From positions 1 through 64,000 of the forward strand of contig JAFTZH010000035.1 in assembly GCA_017464565.1 (NCBI GenBank): a DNA stretch of 64,000 nt, read 5' to 3'. This document shows, one piece after another, positions 1-8,806 of this stretch. This DNA comes from Clostridia bacterium (GTDB lineage: Bacteria; Bacillota; Clostridia; Oscillospirales; CAG-272). Under the pieces are notes generated by a model, which was not told where the DNA came from, ran no database searches, and was given only the letters and a program-made list of their open reading frames with translations. How positions within the stretch are numbered: the stretch's first letter is position 1; every line of letters begins with the position of its first letter. A program made the position numbers and the translations under genes.

Positions 1-50
1 GGAAGCCTTATCCAAACGATACAACTCCATTCTAAATTTTAATAACAATC

Positions 51-1253
51 TCATAAGTACTCCTTTACACACTTCGCGTAATTCTCCACAACATACTCCA
101 CCTCGGCATCTGTCAGGCGTGTATGAAGAGGCAGAGATATCTCATTCGCGAAATGCGCGTATGCGTTCGGATAATCCTTTATATCAAATCCTAGATTTTT
201 ATACGCCGTATGCATAGGCAGCGGCTTGTAGTGAACGTTGCACGCAACGCCCGACTCAGCCATTTTCGTGATAATATCGTTTCTCTGCTCCAGCGTAATA
301 TTCGGTATTCTCGTTATATAAAGATGCCCCGAGGAGTTATGCGTGTCGGTATAATGAGGAAGCGTCTCGACACCGAGAGGCTTAAGCGCCTCGTCGTAAC
401 GCTCGATTATCTCCCTGCGCCTTTTCAGCATATCGGGATATCTCTTCATCTGCGCAAGACCTATCGCCGCCATAATATCAGTCATATTGCACTTATACCA
501 CGGACCTACTATATCATACTCCCACGCGCCAAGCTTGGTCTTTGCGAGAGCGTCCTTCGATTGTCCGTGAAGCGAGAGAAGCTGAAGACTCTTGTATATC
601 TCATCATCGTCGACGCCCTCGATGGTTCTCCAAGTGAGCGCCCCGCCCTCTGCCGTCGTAAAATTCTTTACGGCGTGGAAAGAGAATGAGGAAAAGTCGG
701 CTATGCTTCCCGTCTTTTTCCCTTTTCTCTCCGCTCCGAACGAATGGGCGGTATCAGCCATTACGGCTATTCTTCCGAGAGCCTCCTGTATTTTTGAAGC
801 AGGCTTGAATATATCTTTTTTTCTGTTTACTATATCAAATATTCTATCGTAATTACAAGGTACGCCGCCGAGGTCTACGGGTATTATGGCTTTGGTTTTC
901 TCGGTTATCGCCGCTTCGAGCTTGTCATAATCCATCTCGAAGCCGTTCTCCTGCGTATCAACCAGAACTATTTTTGCTCCCGTATGATAAATTACCGACG
1001 CGGAAGCGGTATAGGTATACGCCGAGGTAATCACCTCGTCTCCCTCACCGACTCCCAAAACGCGCAGTGCCATTTCGGCGCACGCGGTCTGCGAGTTGAG
1101 GCATACGCATCTTTTTGTTCCGACGTAATCGGCTATCTCACGCTCAAGCTGTTTCGTTCTCGGACCCGTAGTTATCCAGCCGGAACGCAAAGCTTCGGCC
1201 ACCTCTTGTATTTCAAGTTCGGAAATATCCGGCGGTGAAAAGGAAATATTCAT
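51..1253 (-). CDS. DegT/DnrJ/EryC1/StrS-family PLP-dependent sugar aminotransferase
   Basis: A 400-residue protein of the family that transaminates keto-sugars (usually nucleotide-activated) with PLP in the cytoplasm. Seen: the family N-terminus with SGWITTGP near residues 24-31, MADTAHSFG with the cofactor-binding Asp near 167, and the internal-aldimine lysine in HAVKNFTTAEGG near 196. The start is placed at the ATG at 1253 because a GGGGG ribosome binding site lies about 7 nt upstream and the family consensus begins there; an upstream extension to 1322 has neither. It has its own consensus promoter (1345-1373) and is separated from the upstream aldolase operon by a terminator (1452-1480), so it is a separate unit. 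The sugar substrate cannot be told from the sequence. Such enzymes commonly make amino sugars for surface glycans, antibiotics or modified polysaccharides; the partner genes would lie to the left of the window. Confidence 0.9.
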   Translation of the reverse strand: MNISFSPPDISELEIQEVAEALRSGWITTGPRTKQLEREIADYVGTKRCVCLNSQTACAEMALRVLGVGEGDEVITSAYTYTASASVIYHTGAKIVLVDTQENGFEMDYDKLEAAITEKTKAIIPVDLGGVPCNYDRIFDIVNRKKDIFKPASKIQEALGRIAVMADTAHSFGAERKGKKTGSIADFSSFSFHAVKNFTTAEGGALTWRTIEGVDDDEIYKSLQLLSLHGQSKDALAKTKLGAWEYDIVGPWYKCNMTDIMAAIGLAQMKRYPDMLKRRREIIERYDEALKPLGVETLPHYTDTHNSSGHLYITRIPNITLEQRNDIITKMAESGVACNVHYKPLPMHTAYKNLGFDIKDYPNAYAHFANEISLPLHTRLTDAEVEYVVENYAKCVKEYL

Positions 1254-1344
1254 AATAACCCCCGCGTAATGATTTATAATAATTTTGAAAAGAGTTTCGA
1301 TAAAAATATTTGCAAGACACACCTTGCCTAATTATATTCATTAA

Positions 1345-1373
1345 ATTATATCACACAAATGAACGTTTGTCAA
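1345..1373 (-). promoter_or_regulatory. Sigma-A promoter of the DegT aminotransferase
   Basis: Read on the minus strand: -35 TTGACA (1368-1373), 17-bp spacer, -10 TATAAT (1345-1350), preceded by a TGN extended -10. Both hexamers match consensus. The leader of roughly 85 nt contains a small GCAAG/CTTGC hairpin (1312-1327). Confidence 0.85.
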
Positions 1374-1451
1374 CCGAATGAGAAAAATCCAATAATTTTA
1401 TAAAACTCAAAAAGCTTATAATTTTACTCATTCGCAAGATTCAAAAAAGAT

Positions 1452-1480
1452 AAGGCATCTGTGAATTTCACAGATGCCTT
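1452..1480 (-). terminator. Intrinsic terminator of the aldolase operon
   Basis: A 13-bp perfect stem (1452-1464 with 1468-1480) and a 3-nt loop. On the minus strand it is followed by CTTATCTTTTTT. It ends the operon that starts at the 13275-13303 promoter and isolates the aminotransferase. Confidence 0.85.
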
Positions 1481-1497
1481 TTTGAGTGTGTAACAGC

Positions 1498-2298
1498 TTA
1501 CGACTGCTGTTCTTTGTTTATCTTGTCGCGTACCGTCTGGAGATGCGTTCTCATAGCGATAGCGCCCTTTACCAGATAGTCGTAATCGGTACCCGTAGAT
1601 ATTATGTTAGCTCCGATTCCGACGTAACGGCGTATAAATTCCTCGGTGGCGTTTCCTATCGACACGCCGAAGCTCTTGCCTCTCGCCGAAAGCTTCTCAC
1701 CGACGATATCTATAAGCGCGTTGGTTTTCGGCTGCTCGCTTTTGCCAAGCTCTCCGACTGACGCAGAAAGGTCGCAGGGACCGATTATAAATCCGTCTAT
1801 GTAAGGAACCTCCAATATCTCATCGAGGTTTCTCACCGCCTCCTCGGTCTCTATCTGTACCAGCCTTGCCATATTGAATACGCCCTCGCGGATATATTCG
1901 TTGACGTCATCACATCCGTAACGCACGGCGCGCATAGGTCCGAAGCCTCTCGTGCCGTACGGCGGATACAGAGTGGACTGTATCGCTTCCTCGGCAAGCT
2001 TTTTATTGTTTATCATCGGGAAGATAATACCGTCGGGTCCCATCTCGATTACCTTTTTGGTAGCGTTGTAATCGTTCACGGGAACTCTTACGACTGCCGA
2101 AGTACCCGTCATAGCGACGCCGTTGATACACTCAAGAAGCGTCTTATGGTCGATTGGAGCGTGTTCGGTATCTATCCACACCCAGTCAAAGCCCGCAAGT
2201 CCTAGCATTTCTCCGTGAGACGGTACGGGCAGAGAAATATGAGTACCGTTTATCGGTTCTCTTTTTTCAAGCTTTTCTTTTAAAATATTTTTTCTCAT
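1498..2298 (-). CDS. HpcH/HpaI-family aldolase (class II 2-oxo-3-deoxy acid aldolase)
   Basis: 266 residues, the usual length of the HpcH/HpaI/GarL family. These metal-dependent aldolases cleave 2-keto-3-deoxy acids to pyruvate plus an aldehyde. Visible motifs match the family active site: FDWVWIDTEHAPID (residues 38-50, with the catalytic His just after), RVPVND with the substrate-binding Arg near 71, VQIET with the metal ligand Glu near 150, and GPCDLS with the second ligand Asp near 176. AGGA lies 8 nt before the ATG at 2298. It is the last gene of operon A and follows two hydrolase-like genes after a 32-nt gap, so a role in cleaving a sugar acid released from the same glycan is plausible but inferred. 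The specific substrate (for example 2-dehydro-3-deoxyglucarate or rhamnonate type) cannot be assigned. Confidence 0.9.
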   Translation of the reverse strand: MRKNILKEKLEKREPINGTHISLPVPSHGEMLGLAGFDWVWIDTEHAPIDHKTLLECINGVAMTGTSAVVRVPVNDYNATKKVIEMGPDGIIFPMINNKKLAEEAIQSTLYPPYGTRGFGPMRAVRYGCDDVNEYIREGVFNMARLVQIETEEAVRNLDEILEVPYIDGFIIGPCDLSASVGELGKSEQPKTNALIDIVGEKLSARGKSFGVSIGNATEEFIRRYVGIGANIISTGTDYDYLVKGAIAMRTHLQTVRDKINKEQQS

Positions 2299-2330
2299 AG
2301 CTTTTTCCTAAATTGGTACGATTGGATTTT

Positions 2331-3881
2331 TTATTGAACGGTAAGGTCTATAAAGGTGAAGGTAATATTGTTCTCCGTCGGGGTCAGCTTTTTAGCCTCG
2401 AACACGTTGTCACCTTCTTTAAGAGCGCTGACAGGTACGGCAAAACACTTGAATTGATTTTCCTCACCTATTCGGTCGGGATATCTCACCTCGTAAGCCG
2501 CCTCGTAATCCGTCGGCTCCGTGCAGACTCCGTTTACCTTTACGGCAAACTCAACCTCCGTTACATCGGACGAGGCTTCAAGTCTGAGCAATCCGTACTT
2601 CGATTTCCAGCCGCCCTTGGGAGCCGCCATATCGAATTTGAAGGTAAAGCCGTTATTATCGTTGCCGAGCGAAACTCTTGACAAAGAAAAAGAGGCAAGC
2701 AGATGATTGTAGTGTATACCGTGGAAATAATGCTGTCCCGCGGACTCCAAAAATTCGGCGTCCTTAAGATTTTTCATTATCTCAAACGGAACCTCATATC
2801 CTACCTTGGTCTCGGGCGGATATTGCCAATTTCGATAGAACGGCAGGTTAAACAGTGAAAGTCCGTCGGCACCGTGAGCGTACGCCGTATACGCCGACGT
2901 GTAAAACTGCTCGGGCGACGTATACCTGTATACTTGATTTCCCCCTACCCTGTACGAAGTAGCCTGGCTAAGCATAGCGTATACCAAGGTTTCGGGGTGT
3001 TTTTTCTTGGTATTGCCAAGCAAATGATACTCCTGTCTGGTAAAATAATAATCCCAGAATATTATGAACTCTACTCCCGCGGAGCAAAACGCGTCAATAT
3101 CGAAGCCGAGGTCGGCGTACTCGTTGTCCTCAAGAGGAAGAGTTATTCCGAAATAATATTTTTTACCCGTTTTCGCTGATTTTGCGTCAAGAGCCGCCTT
3201 GACCTTCTCCGCGAACTCTTTCATAATCCGAACTCTCTGCGTCTCGGTGGTAGTATTGAGGTTGAAATATGCGGGCGCTCTCATAAAGTCGAGAAGTATT
3301 CCGTCGATATCGTAGTTTTCGATAAGCTCGTAAATCATATTGAGCTTATATTCTCTTACCGCCTCGTACTGAAAATCAAGCATATTGGCAGCGGCGCCAA
3401 GCTGATTCTGCGCCTGACCTACACGGTACTGAGGATTTTTCTGCCAGAACTTGGATATCCACATTACCTTTGCCTTCGTGGGATCGTCCCCGATATTCAG
3501 GTTGTGAAGGTCGTTCATACGATAGCTGAGGAAGTAAAGCTTCCCTTCCTCGTGAGTCTTATCAAGCTGTATCTGAATGAAATCGTTTCCTTCTTTAGCG
3601 TAATTAAGGAAGCCGTAAATTCTGTCGGTTCCGCCGAACTCGTTATAGAACCAATCGAGATGCTCCGAAACGGGAAGCACCTTTGAGGGATACCACGGCA
3701 CCATACCGTATATCTCGTTTACGAAAACGTCAAAGCCCGCGTCTGCAGCCTCGGTAACCGCCCCGTCAAGCATCGCCTTGGTAAGTACCTGACTTCTCGT
3801 GGGATTATTCTTGTTTATGCAAGACAAAACGTGTCCCGGGTCGTTAAAATAAAATAATGATTTATTTTCTTCAAGCTTCAA
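2331..3881 (-). CDS. TIM-barrel glycoside-hydrolase-like protein, paralogue lacking a signal peptide
   Basis: 516 residues, very similar (roughly three quarters or more identical by eye) to its upstream neighbour at 4029-5765. It starts exactly where that neighbour's export signal and linker end. The middle carries DIDGILLDFMRAPAYFN, which resembles the beta-strand signature of GHL10-type hydrolase-like TIM barrels; the last ~100 residues look like a beta-sandwich (VNG ... LKEGDNVFE). The start is a TTG at 3881 with an independent CAGGAG 9 nt upstream, so this looks like a designed cytoplasmic start rather than a simple truncation. A 118-bp block (3243-3360) is identical at DNA level to 4941-5058. 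Function is unproven; family assignment is by motif resemblance only. A pseudogene seems unlikely because the frame is intact throughout. Confidence 0.8.
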   Translation of the reverse strand: MKLEENKSLFYFNDPGHVLSCINKNNPTRSQVLTKAMLDGAVTEAADAGFDVFVNEIYGMVPWYPSKVLPVSEHLDWFYNEFGGTDRIYGFLNYAKEGNDFIQIQLDKTHEEGKLYFLSYRMNDLHNLNIGDDPTKAKVMWISKFWQKNPQYRVGQAQNQLGAAANMLDFQYEAVREYKLNMIYELIENYDIDGILLDFMRAPAYFNLNTTTETQRVRIMKEFAEKVKAALDAKSAKTGKKYYFGITLPLEDNEYADLGFDIDAFCSAGVEFIIFWDYYFTRQEYHLLGNTKKKHPETLVYAMLSQATSYRVGGNQVYRYTSPEQFYTSAYTAYAHGADGLSLFNLPFYRNWQYPPETKVGYEVPFEIMKNLKDAEFLESAGQHYFHGIHYNHLLASFSLSRVSLGNDNNGFTFKFDMAAPKGGWKSKYGLLRLEASSDVTEVEFAVKVNGVCTEPTDYEAAYEVRYPDRIGEENQFKCFAVPVSALKEGDNVFEAKKLTPTENNITFTFIDLTVQ

Positions 3882-4028
3882 GATTTTATTCTCCTGTTAA
3901 TCAATTACTGCCGCAAAGCGCAGCTGTAATAGCCTCAAAATTCACCTTTGAGGAGAGACGCAGCTTACGTATTCGCTTCGCGATAATACTATAGTCAGCG
4001 CTCTCCTCTGTACTTATGAGTTTAAATT

Positions 4029-5763
4029 TTACTGAATAGTAAGGTCTATAAATGTAAAAGTTATATTGCTCGACGTAGACGTATTTTTCGTAACGTTGAA
4101 AACGTTGTCTCCGTTTTCAAGCAAATATATCGGTACCTCATAGCACTTGAATTGCTTTTCATCACCTATAAGGTCGGGATATTTCACCTCGTAAGCATCC
4201 TTATATTCGGTTGCCGCCACGGTAACTCCGTTTACCTTTACGGTAAAGTCAACCGCCGATACGTCCGAAGAAGCCTCAAGCCTCAGTATTCCGTACTCCG
4301 AGGTCCAACCGCCCTTCGGAGCCGTCATATCAAAGGTAAAGTTGAAGCTCTTGTTGGAGTTAGTCAATACTATTCTTGACAAAGAGAACTCGGCGTTCAG
4401 ATGATTATAGTGTATACCGTGGAAGTAATGCTGTCCCGCAGATTCCAAGAATTCGGTATTTTTCAAATTGTTTACTATATCAAACGGAACCTCGTACCCT
4501 ACGTCCGTGCCGGGTGAATACTGCCAATTTCGGTAGAACGGCAGATTGAACATAGAAATTCCGTCGGCGCCGTGAGCGTAAGCCGTATACGCGCACGTAT
4601 ACCACTGCTCCGCCGTCGTATATCTGTAGACCTGATCTCCGCCTACCTTATACGATGTTGCCTGACTTACCATAGCGTAAGCCAAAACCTCGGGATGCTC
4701 GCTCTTTACCTCTTCGAGAAGGTCGTATTCCTGTCTTGTAAAGTAATAATCCCAGAATATAAAGAGGTCTACGCCTGCCTGGCAAAACGCGTCGATATTG
4801 AATCCAAGGTCAACGTACTCGTTATCCTCAAGAGGAAGAACAACGCCGAAATAATACTCCTTGCCCGTCTCCGCCGATTTAGCGTCAAGGGCAAGCTTTA
4901 CCTTTGCCGCGAAGTCCTTCATAATGAGAACTCTCTGCGACTCGGTGGTAGTATTGAGGTTGAAATATGCGGGCGCTCTCATAAAGTCGAGAAGTATTCC
5001 GTCGATATCGTAGTTTTCGATAAGCTCGTAAATCATATTGAGCTTATATTCTCTTACCTCCGCATACTGAAAATCAAGCATATTGGCAGCGGCGCCAAGC
5101 TGATTCTGCGCCTGACCTATACGGTACTGCGGATTTTTCTGCCAGAACTCCGATATCCACTGAATTGCCGCCTGATTCGGGTTGTCTCCGATACTCAGAT
5201 TGTGAAGGTCGTTCATACGATAACTGAGAAAATAAAGCTTCCCTTCCTCGTGTGTTTTGTCAAGCTGTATCTGAACGAAATCGTTTCCGTTTTTAGCATA
5301 GGTAAGGAAACCGTAGCCGTCGTCCTTGCCTCCGAACTCGTTATAGAACCAATCGAGATGCTCCGAAACGGGAAGCACCTCGGAGGGATACCACGGCACC
5401 ATACCGTATATCTCGTTTACGAAAACGTCAAAGCCCGCGTCGGTAGCCTCGGTAACGGCTGCGTCAAGTCTCGTTTTGGTTACTATCTGACTTCTGCTCG
5501 GATTGTTTTCGTTGATACAAGAAAGTATGTGTCCGGGATCGTTAAAATAAAACAGCGATTTGTTTTCTTCAAGATTAACCTCTTCGGCGTCAGGAGTTTG
5601 GTCGCCGTTTGAGCTTGTGGTAGTCATCACTTCTACTCCGCCGCCCGACGAGGCGGAGCTTTCGTCTCCGCCGCTTTCGTCGGTCGCACAGGAACACAAA
5701 CCCATAAGAATCATAACCAACGCCAAAGACATTGAGATAAGTCTGTTTTTAAGGCTTGTTTTC
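4029..5763 (-). CDS. TIM-barrel glycoside-hydrolase-like lipoprotein
   Basis: 578 residues. Residues 1-27 form a lipoprotein signal with lipobox LCSC, then a Ser/Gly/Thr-rich tether to about residue 65, then the same barrel as its downstream paralogue (NEIYGMVPWYPS, YFLSYRMNDLHN, DIDGILLDFMRAP, FIFWDYYFTRQEY, YAHGADG) and a C-terminal beta-sandwich (about 455-578). It should be anchored on the outer face of the membrane. The barrel motifs recall hydrolase-like families of uncertain substrate; acidic residues in the DGILLD segment are candidate active-site residues, but this is not established. GGAGG sits about 10 nt before the ATG at 5765 (the coding segment reads down from that ATG). It follows the sugar-binding lipoprotein gene by only about 5 nt, so the two are probably co-translated and act on the same ligand. 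Confidence 0.82.
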
Positions 5764-5770
5764 ATTCGTT

Positions 5771-7249
5771 TTAAGCCTCCAGATAGTAGAGGTAAAGGTC
5801 TACGAGCTCTTCAAGCTTGTTCTCATAAAGCTGTTTATTGGAATCCCACCAGCTTGATATTCCGCTGTCTCCTCTTTCTATAAGTGTCTTAACGCCAATG
5901 TAAATGTTGTCGCTGTAGCTGTTTCCTATCTGCGACTGATAGAATGTAGCAAAGTCAAAGCGGACGGTGCTTCTTATAAGCGCTAACATCTCGGCATCCT
6001 CTGGAGCCTGAATCGCTTGTGTAGAAAGCACGGTCTCATAGTACTGGGGAATGAAATTGTTGTAGGTCGAATAGTTGAGATATTCAAATACTATACAAGC
6101 CTTTTCAACGTCAGCCGTAGCGGGAATATGAGCTATTTCCCATCTCAAGCTGTTCGTATAATAGCTTTCCTGAAGCTCGTCGTATTTAGGATAAGGAAGT
6201 ATTCCGTAGTCGATACCCGAATCACGAACCGTTCCGCTCGCGAGATACTCAACCGCCATACAGCCGAAGAGAGCCTGCGAGTTAGCGAAATATTCGATAA
6301 CCGACTCGTCGCTTGCGGTGTGGAATACGTGGTTGTTCTCCTTGAAGAATTTAAGATAAGTATCGAAAACGTCAACGAGGTGAGTATCGTAATATCCGCT
6401 TATTGACATATTACCCTCGTCGTCCTTGTCAACGATAGGAGTATCCGAGCCTACCATAGCACACATAGACTTATGGGTATTTCCTACAAAGCCGTATACG
6501 TCAACGTTATCGTACTGCTCGTTGTGGTTGGTATCCTCGTATATGGAGTTTACCATCTTCTCCATAATTTCGTAGGTCCAGCCGCCGTCGCGGACGAGCT
6601 GATAGATATCTTCGCCCTCTACGAAGCTCGAGAGCTGTTTCTCGTTATACATAGTCTTGTTGAAATACAAGCCCATCATCGTGGTAACCTGACTTACTAC
6701 GAACGAACCCGAAGCGGCGTAAAGCTTTCCGCCTATATCAACGGTATCGTTGATAAGCTCCTTGTCCCACCAGGGCTGGTCGAGGTGGAGGTATTCGGAA
6801 TCGTTGAAATTGTAGTACATACCCTCAAGAGCCATAGCCATCGTATAGTACGACTGACCGATAATAAGGTCGTAAGCCTCGTTCTGCGATGAAACTCTTA
6901 TCTCACTGGCAAACGCGTCTCTGCCCGCGCTTCTTCCCTCAAGAGGATTGAAGGAAAGAGTTACGCCGTATTTGTTCTGAACGTCGTTATTTCTGTTGTA
7001 TACAGCCTCGTTTATAACTGTTTTAGTATCCTCGGGGGTAACGTAATAGTCGTCAACCTGCGTCGTACAAAGCACTCTGTATTCCGCGCCCTCGTAATTG
7101 CGCTCAGCGAAGGTAATTCCTTCTTCCCCTGCTACCGTCGAAGCGGTAGTTTCGGCTGTCTCCTCTTCTTCCTTTTTACATCCGGAGAAAAGGAAGGCGG
7201 AGGTGAGCATAAGGATACAAAGCATAAGCGAAAGTATTCTTTTCATCAT
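5771..7249 (-). CDS. Extracellular solute-binding lipoprotein (ABC sugar-binding type)
   Basis: 492 residues. It begins with a lipoprotein signal and lipobox FSGC near residues 21-24, then an acidic KKEEEE tether. Features of family-1-type sugar-binding proteins are seen: YDLIIGQSYY near 130, QPWWDKE near 160, LYFNKTMYNE near 195 and GWTYEIMEKM near 220. It is homologous to the binding protein at 24716-26218 (shared PWW-K and FNK segments). Known role of the family: delivering an oligosaccharide to an ABC permease. No permease or ATPase gene is present in the window, so its partner is elsewhere or the protein has another ligand-capturing role. Two adjacent ATGs (7249, 7246) follow an AGGAGG; either could be used. 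Confidence 0.88.
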   Translation of the reverse strand: MMKRILSLMLCILMLTSAFLFSGCKKEEEETAETTASTVAGEEGITFAERNYEGAEYRVLCTTQVDDYYVTPEDTKTVINEAVYNRNNDVQNKYGVTLSFNPLEGRSAGRDAFASEIRVSSQNEAYDLIIGQSYYTMAMALEGMYYNFNDSEYLHLDQPWWDKELINDTVDIGGKLYAASGSFVVSQVTTMMGLYFNKTMYNEKQLSSFVEGEDIYQLVRDGGWTYEIMEKMVNSIYEDTNHNEQYDNVDVYGFVGNTHKSMCAMVGSDTPIVDKDDEGNMSISGYYDTHLVDVFDTYLKFFKENNHVFHTASDESVIEYFANSQALFGCMAVEYLASGTVRDSGIDYGILPYPKYDELQESYYTNSLRWEIAHIPATADVEKACIVFEYLNYSTYNNFIPQYYETVLSTQAIQAPEDAEMLALIRSTVRFDFATFYQSQIGNSYSDNIYIGVKTLIERGDSGISSWWDSNKQLYENKLEELVDLYLYYLEA

Positions 7250-7284
7250 AATTTTGCGCCTCCTTTGCGCGTTTTGGTAAAGGA

Positions 7285-8664
7285 TTACGCCTCTACTTTC
7301 TTTTTACAAATTACGCAAGCCATTCCCGCGCAAAGAACCACGAGAAGTATCATAGCTTCAACCGAGCCTCCGCATCCGCCCTTCTCTTCCTCCTCGGCAG
7401 CCGTAGTCGTAGCAGCGGCGGTCGTGGTCGCGGCGGTAGTCTCGTCGGGAGTTACGAGCTTGAGTATTTTATTCTTTGCTATAGTGGCTACCTTTTCAAC
7501 CGAGGTTTTGTCGGTCTGAAGGTCTATATCAGAGAGAGCCTTCGTGATAATTTCCTCTACCTTTGCCTTGGTCTCCGCGTCAAGAGTTGAGAGGTCAACA
7601 AGCTCGTTAATCATCTTCTTGCTGTCGGTCTTTGCGGCTTCGAGTTCTTCCTCTGCGGTAAGCTCGGCATTGGTCTTAAGAGCGTCTATCTTTCCCTTTG
7701 CCTCTGCAAGCAAATCGTAAGCCGCGCTGCCGGTAGCAGCGGTGTCAAGCTTGCCCTTGTACTCGGTGATTATAGCCTCAATCTGTGCCTTTTCAGTGTC
7801 TCTGTAATCGTCAAGCTTTACGTAGGTGTCAAGCGTGCTCTTGCTTGAGGAAATTATAGATGCAAGCTCGTCTGCGCTGACGTTTGCCTCTGTGGGTCTG
7901 GTTGCCTTGTATACGCTTACCTTACGGAAGTAGATATCAACGTCTGCGTCAGCGTCGGCAGCCATTACGGACGATTCCATTTTGAAACGGTTAATACCCG
8001 AGGGAACGTCAACCAAATTTGCCGTAGTGCCGTTTCCTTGGTGAATCTGTGTCTGCTCGTGAACCTTATTTCCGTCAACGTAGTATAAGAGCTTATTGTT
8101 GAGAGCATCAAATACTACCGATATGGTGTGATAAGTGGCAGTTGAACCTACCGAGAGAGTGGCTATCGTGGAACCGTGCGACATAAAGTAGTATCCACCG
8201 TTGCCGTCAGACTGTCTTGCGTTGTTTGTGGTAAGAGAACCGTCAGCCTTAATTACCATAAAGTAATACCACTTTCCGCTACCGTCGACCATTCCGACCT
8301 CAAAATGAGCGTCGTTCTTCAACTCGGCAAGCTTAAGGGTAATGCTGTAAACTATGCAGTTACCCGTAAGAGAGCCAAGCGTATTAAGGTCAAAGCCTAT
8401 GAGCTGGTCGTTAAGACGCTGAACGCGCATAGCCTGCGTGCCTCCGTCGTCAACGAGAGCAGTAGCGTCTCCGGAGGGAAGCCAACCGTTGTCTGTCGTG
8501 TTAATAACGCATTTTCCTCCGCCCGAGAGCGTTCCGCTGGTAATAGAAGTCATAGTCGTGAAATCAAGGGTTGCTACGTCTACGGGAGTATCGTCAGCGC
8601 TCGCGGGTATGCAAAGTGCGAGAATGAATATCAGTGTCAATACTAAAGATATTATCTTTTTCAT
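7285..8664 (-). CDS. Secreted LamG-like surface protein with helical stalk and Gly-Cys-Gly C-terminal anchor
   Basis: 459 residues. Layout: signal peptide (1-23, ending ASA), a predicted concanavalin/LamG-like beta-sandwich (about 27-240; YYVDGNKVHE is the typical Asp-Gly hairpin), a helical stalk rich in Ala, Glu, Lys and Asp (about 250-405), a Thr/Ala linker (about 408-425), then EEEEKGGCGGSV, a hydrophobic helix and KKKVEA. The sandwich matches the first sandwich of the upstream secreted protein (9007-11025), including the NRFK and VD(I/V) positions. The Cys motif plus helix plus Lys tail looks like a sorting or anchoring signal and recurs in 17925-19730. AAAGGAG precedes the ATG. The sandwich suggests carbohydrate binding, but this is unproven. 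Third gene of cassette A. Confidence 0.8.
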   Translation of the reverse strand: MKKIISLVLTLIFILALCIPASADDTPVDVATLDFTTMTSITSGTLSGGGKCVINTTDNGWLPSGDATALVDDGGTQAMRVQRLNDQLIGFDLNTLGSLTGNCIVYSITLKLAELKNDAHFEVGMVDGSGKWYYFMVIKADGSLTTNNARQSDGNGGYYFMSHGSTIATLSVGSTATYHTISVVFDALNNKLLYYVDGNKVHEQTQIHQGNGTTANLVDVPSGINRFKMESSVMAADADADVDIYFRKVSVYKATRPTEANVSADELASIISSSKSTLDTYVKLDDYRDTEKAQIEAIITEYKGKLDTAATGSAAYDLLAEAKGKIDALKTNAELTAEEELEAAKTDSKKMINELVDLSTLDAETKAKVEEIITKALSDIDLQTDKTSVEKVATIAKNKILKLVTPDETTAATTTAAATTTAAEEEEKGGCGGSVEAMILLVVLCAGMACVICKKKVEA

Positions 8665-8760
8665 AATTTTTCTCCTTTTATAACAGGGGGGTATCGTTTG
8701 TTTCCGCGGGAGACGGAAGCTTCAACGGTCTGCCCTCTCCCGAGGTATGATAATTTTTAA

Positions 8761-8788
8761 GTCTCCTCCCTCCTGCGAGGGAGGAGAC
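8761..8788 (-). other. Strong intercistronic hairpin between peptide A and the anchored protein
   Basis: A perfect 12-bp GC-rich stem (8761-8772 with 8777-8788) and a CTGC loop. On the minus strand it is preceded by an A-tract but followed by TTAAAAATTA rather than a T-run. It may therefore be a partial terminator or an mRNA-stabilising 3' end for the upstream genes. On the plus strand it is followed by GGCTTTTTT, a textbook terminator form, although no plus-strand gene precedes it. Confidence 0.6.
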
Positions 8789-8806
8789 GGCTTTTTTATT
8801 CGTAAA

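Noticed and set aside
4572-5612. Long open frame (346 codons) on the + strand
   Set aside because: It is antisense to the hydrolase-like lipoprotein gene, has no ribosome binding site or recognisable domain, and its openness follows from the codon bias of the real gene.
7400-7450. Possible phase-variable tandem repeat encoding the Thr/Ala linker (also near 18040-18120)
   Set aside because: The protein sequence is repetitive but codons vary, and there are no exact tandem units likely to slip.
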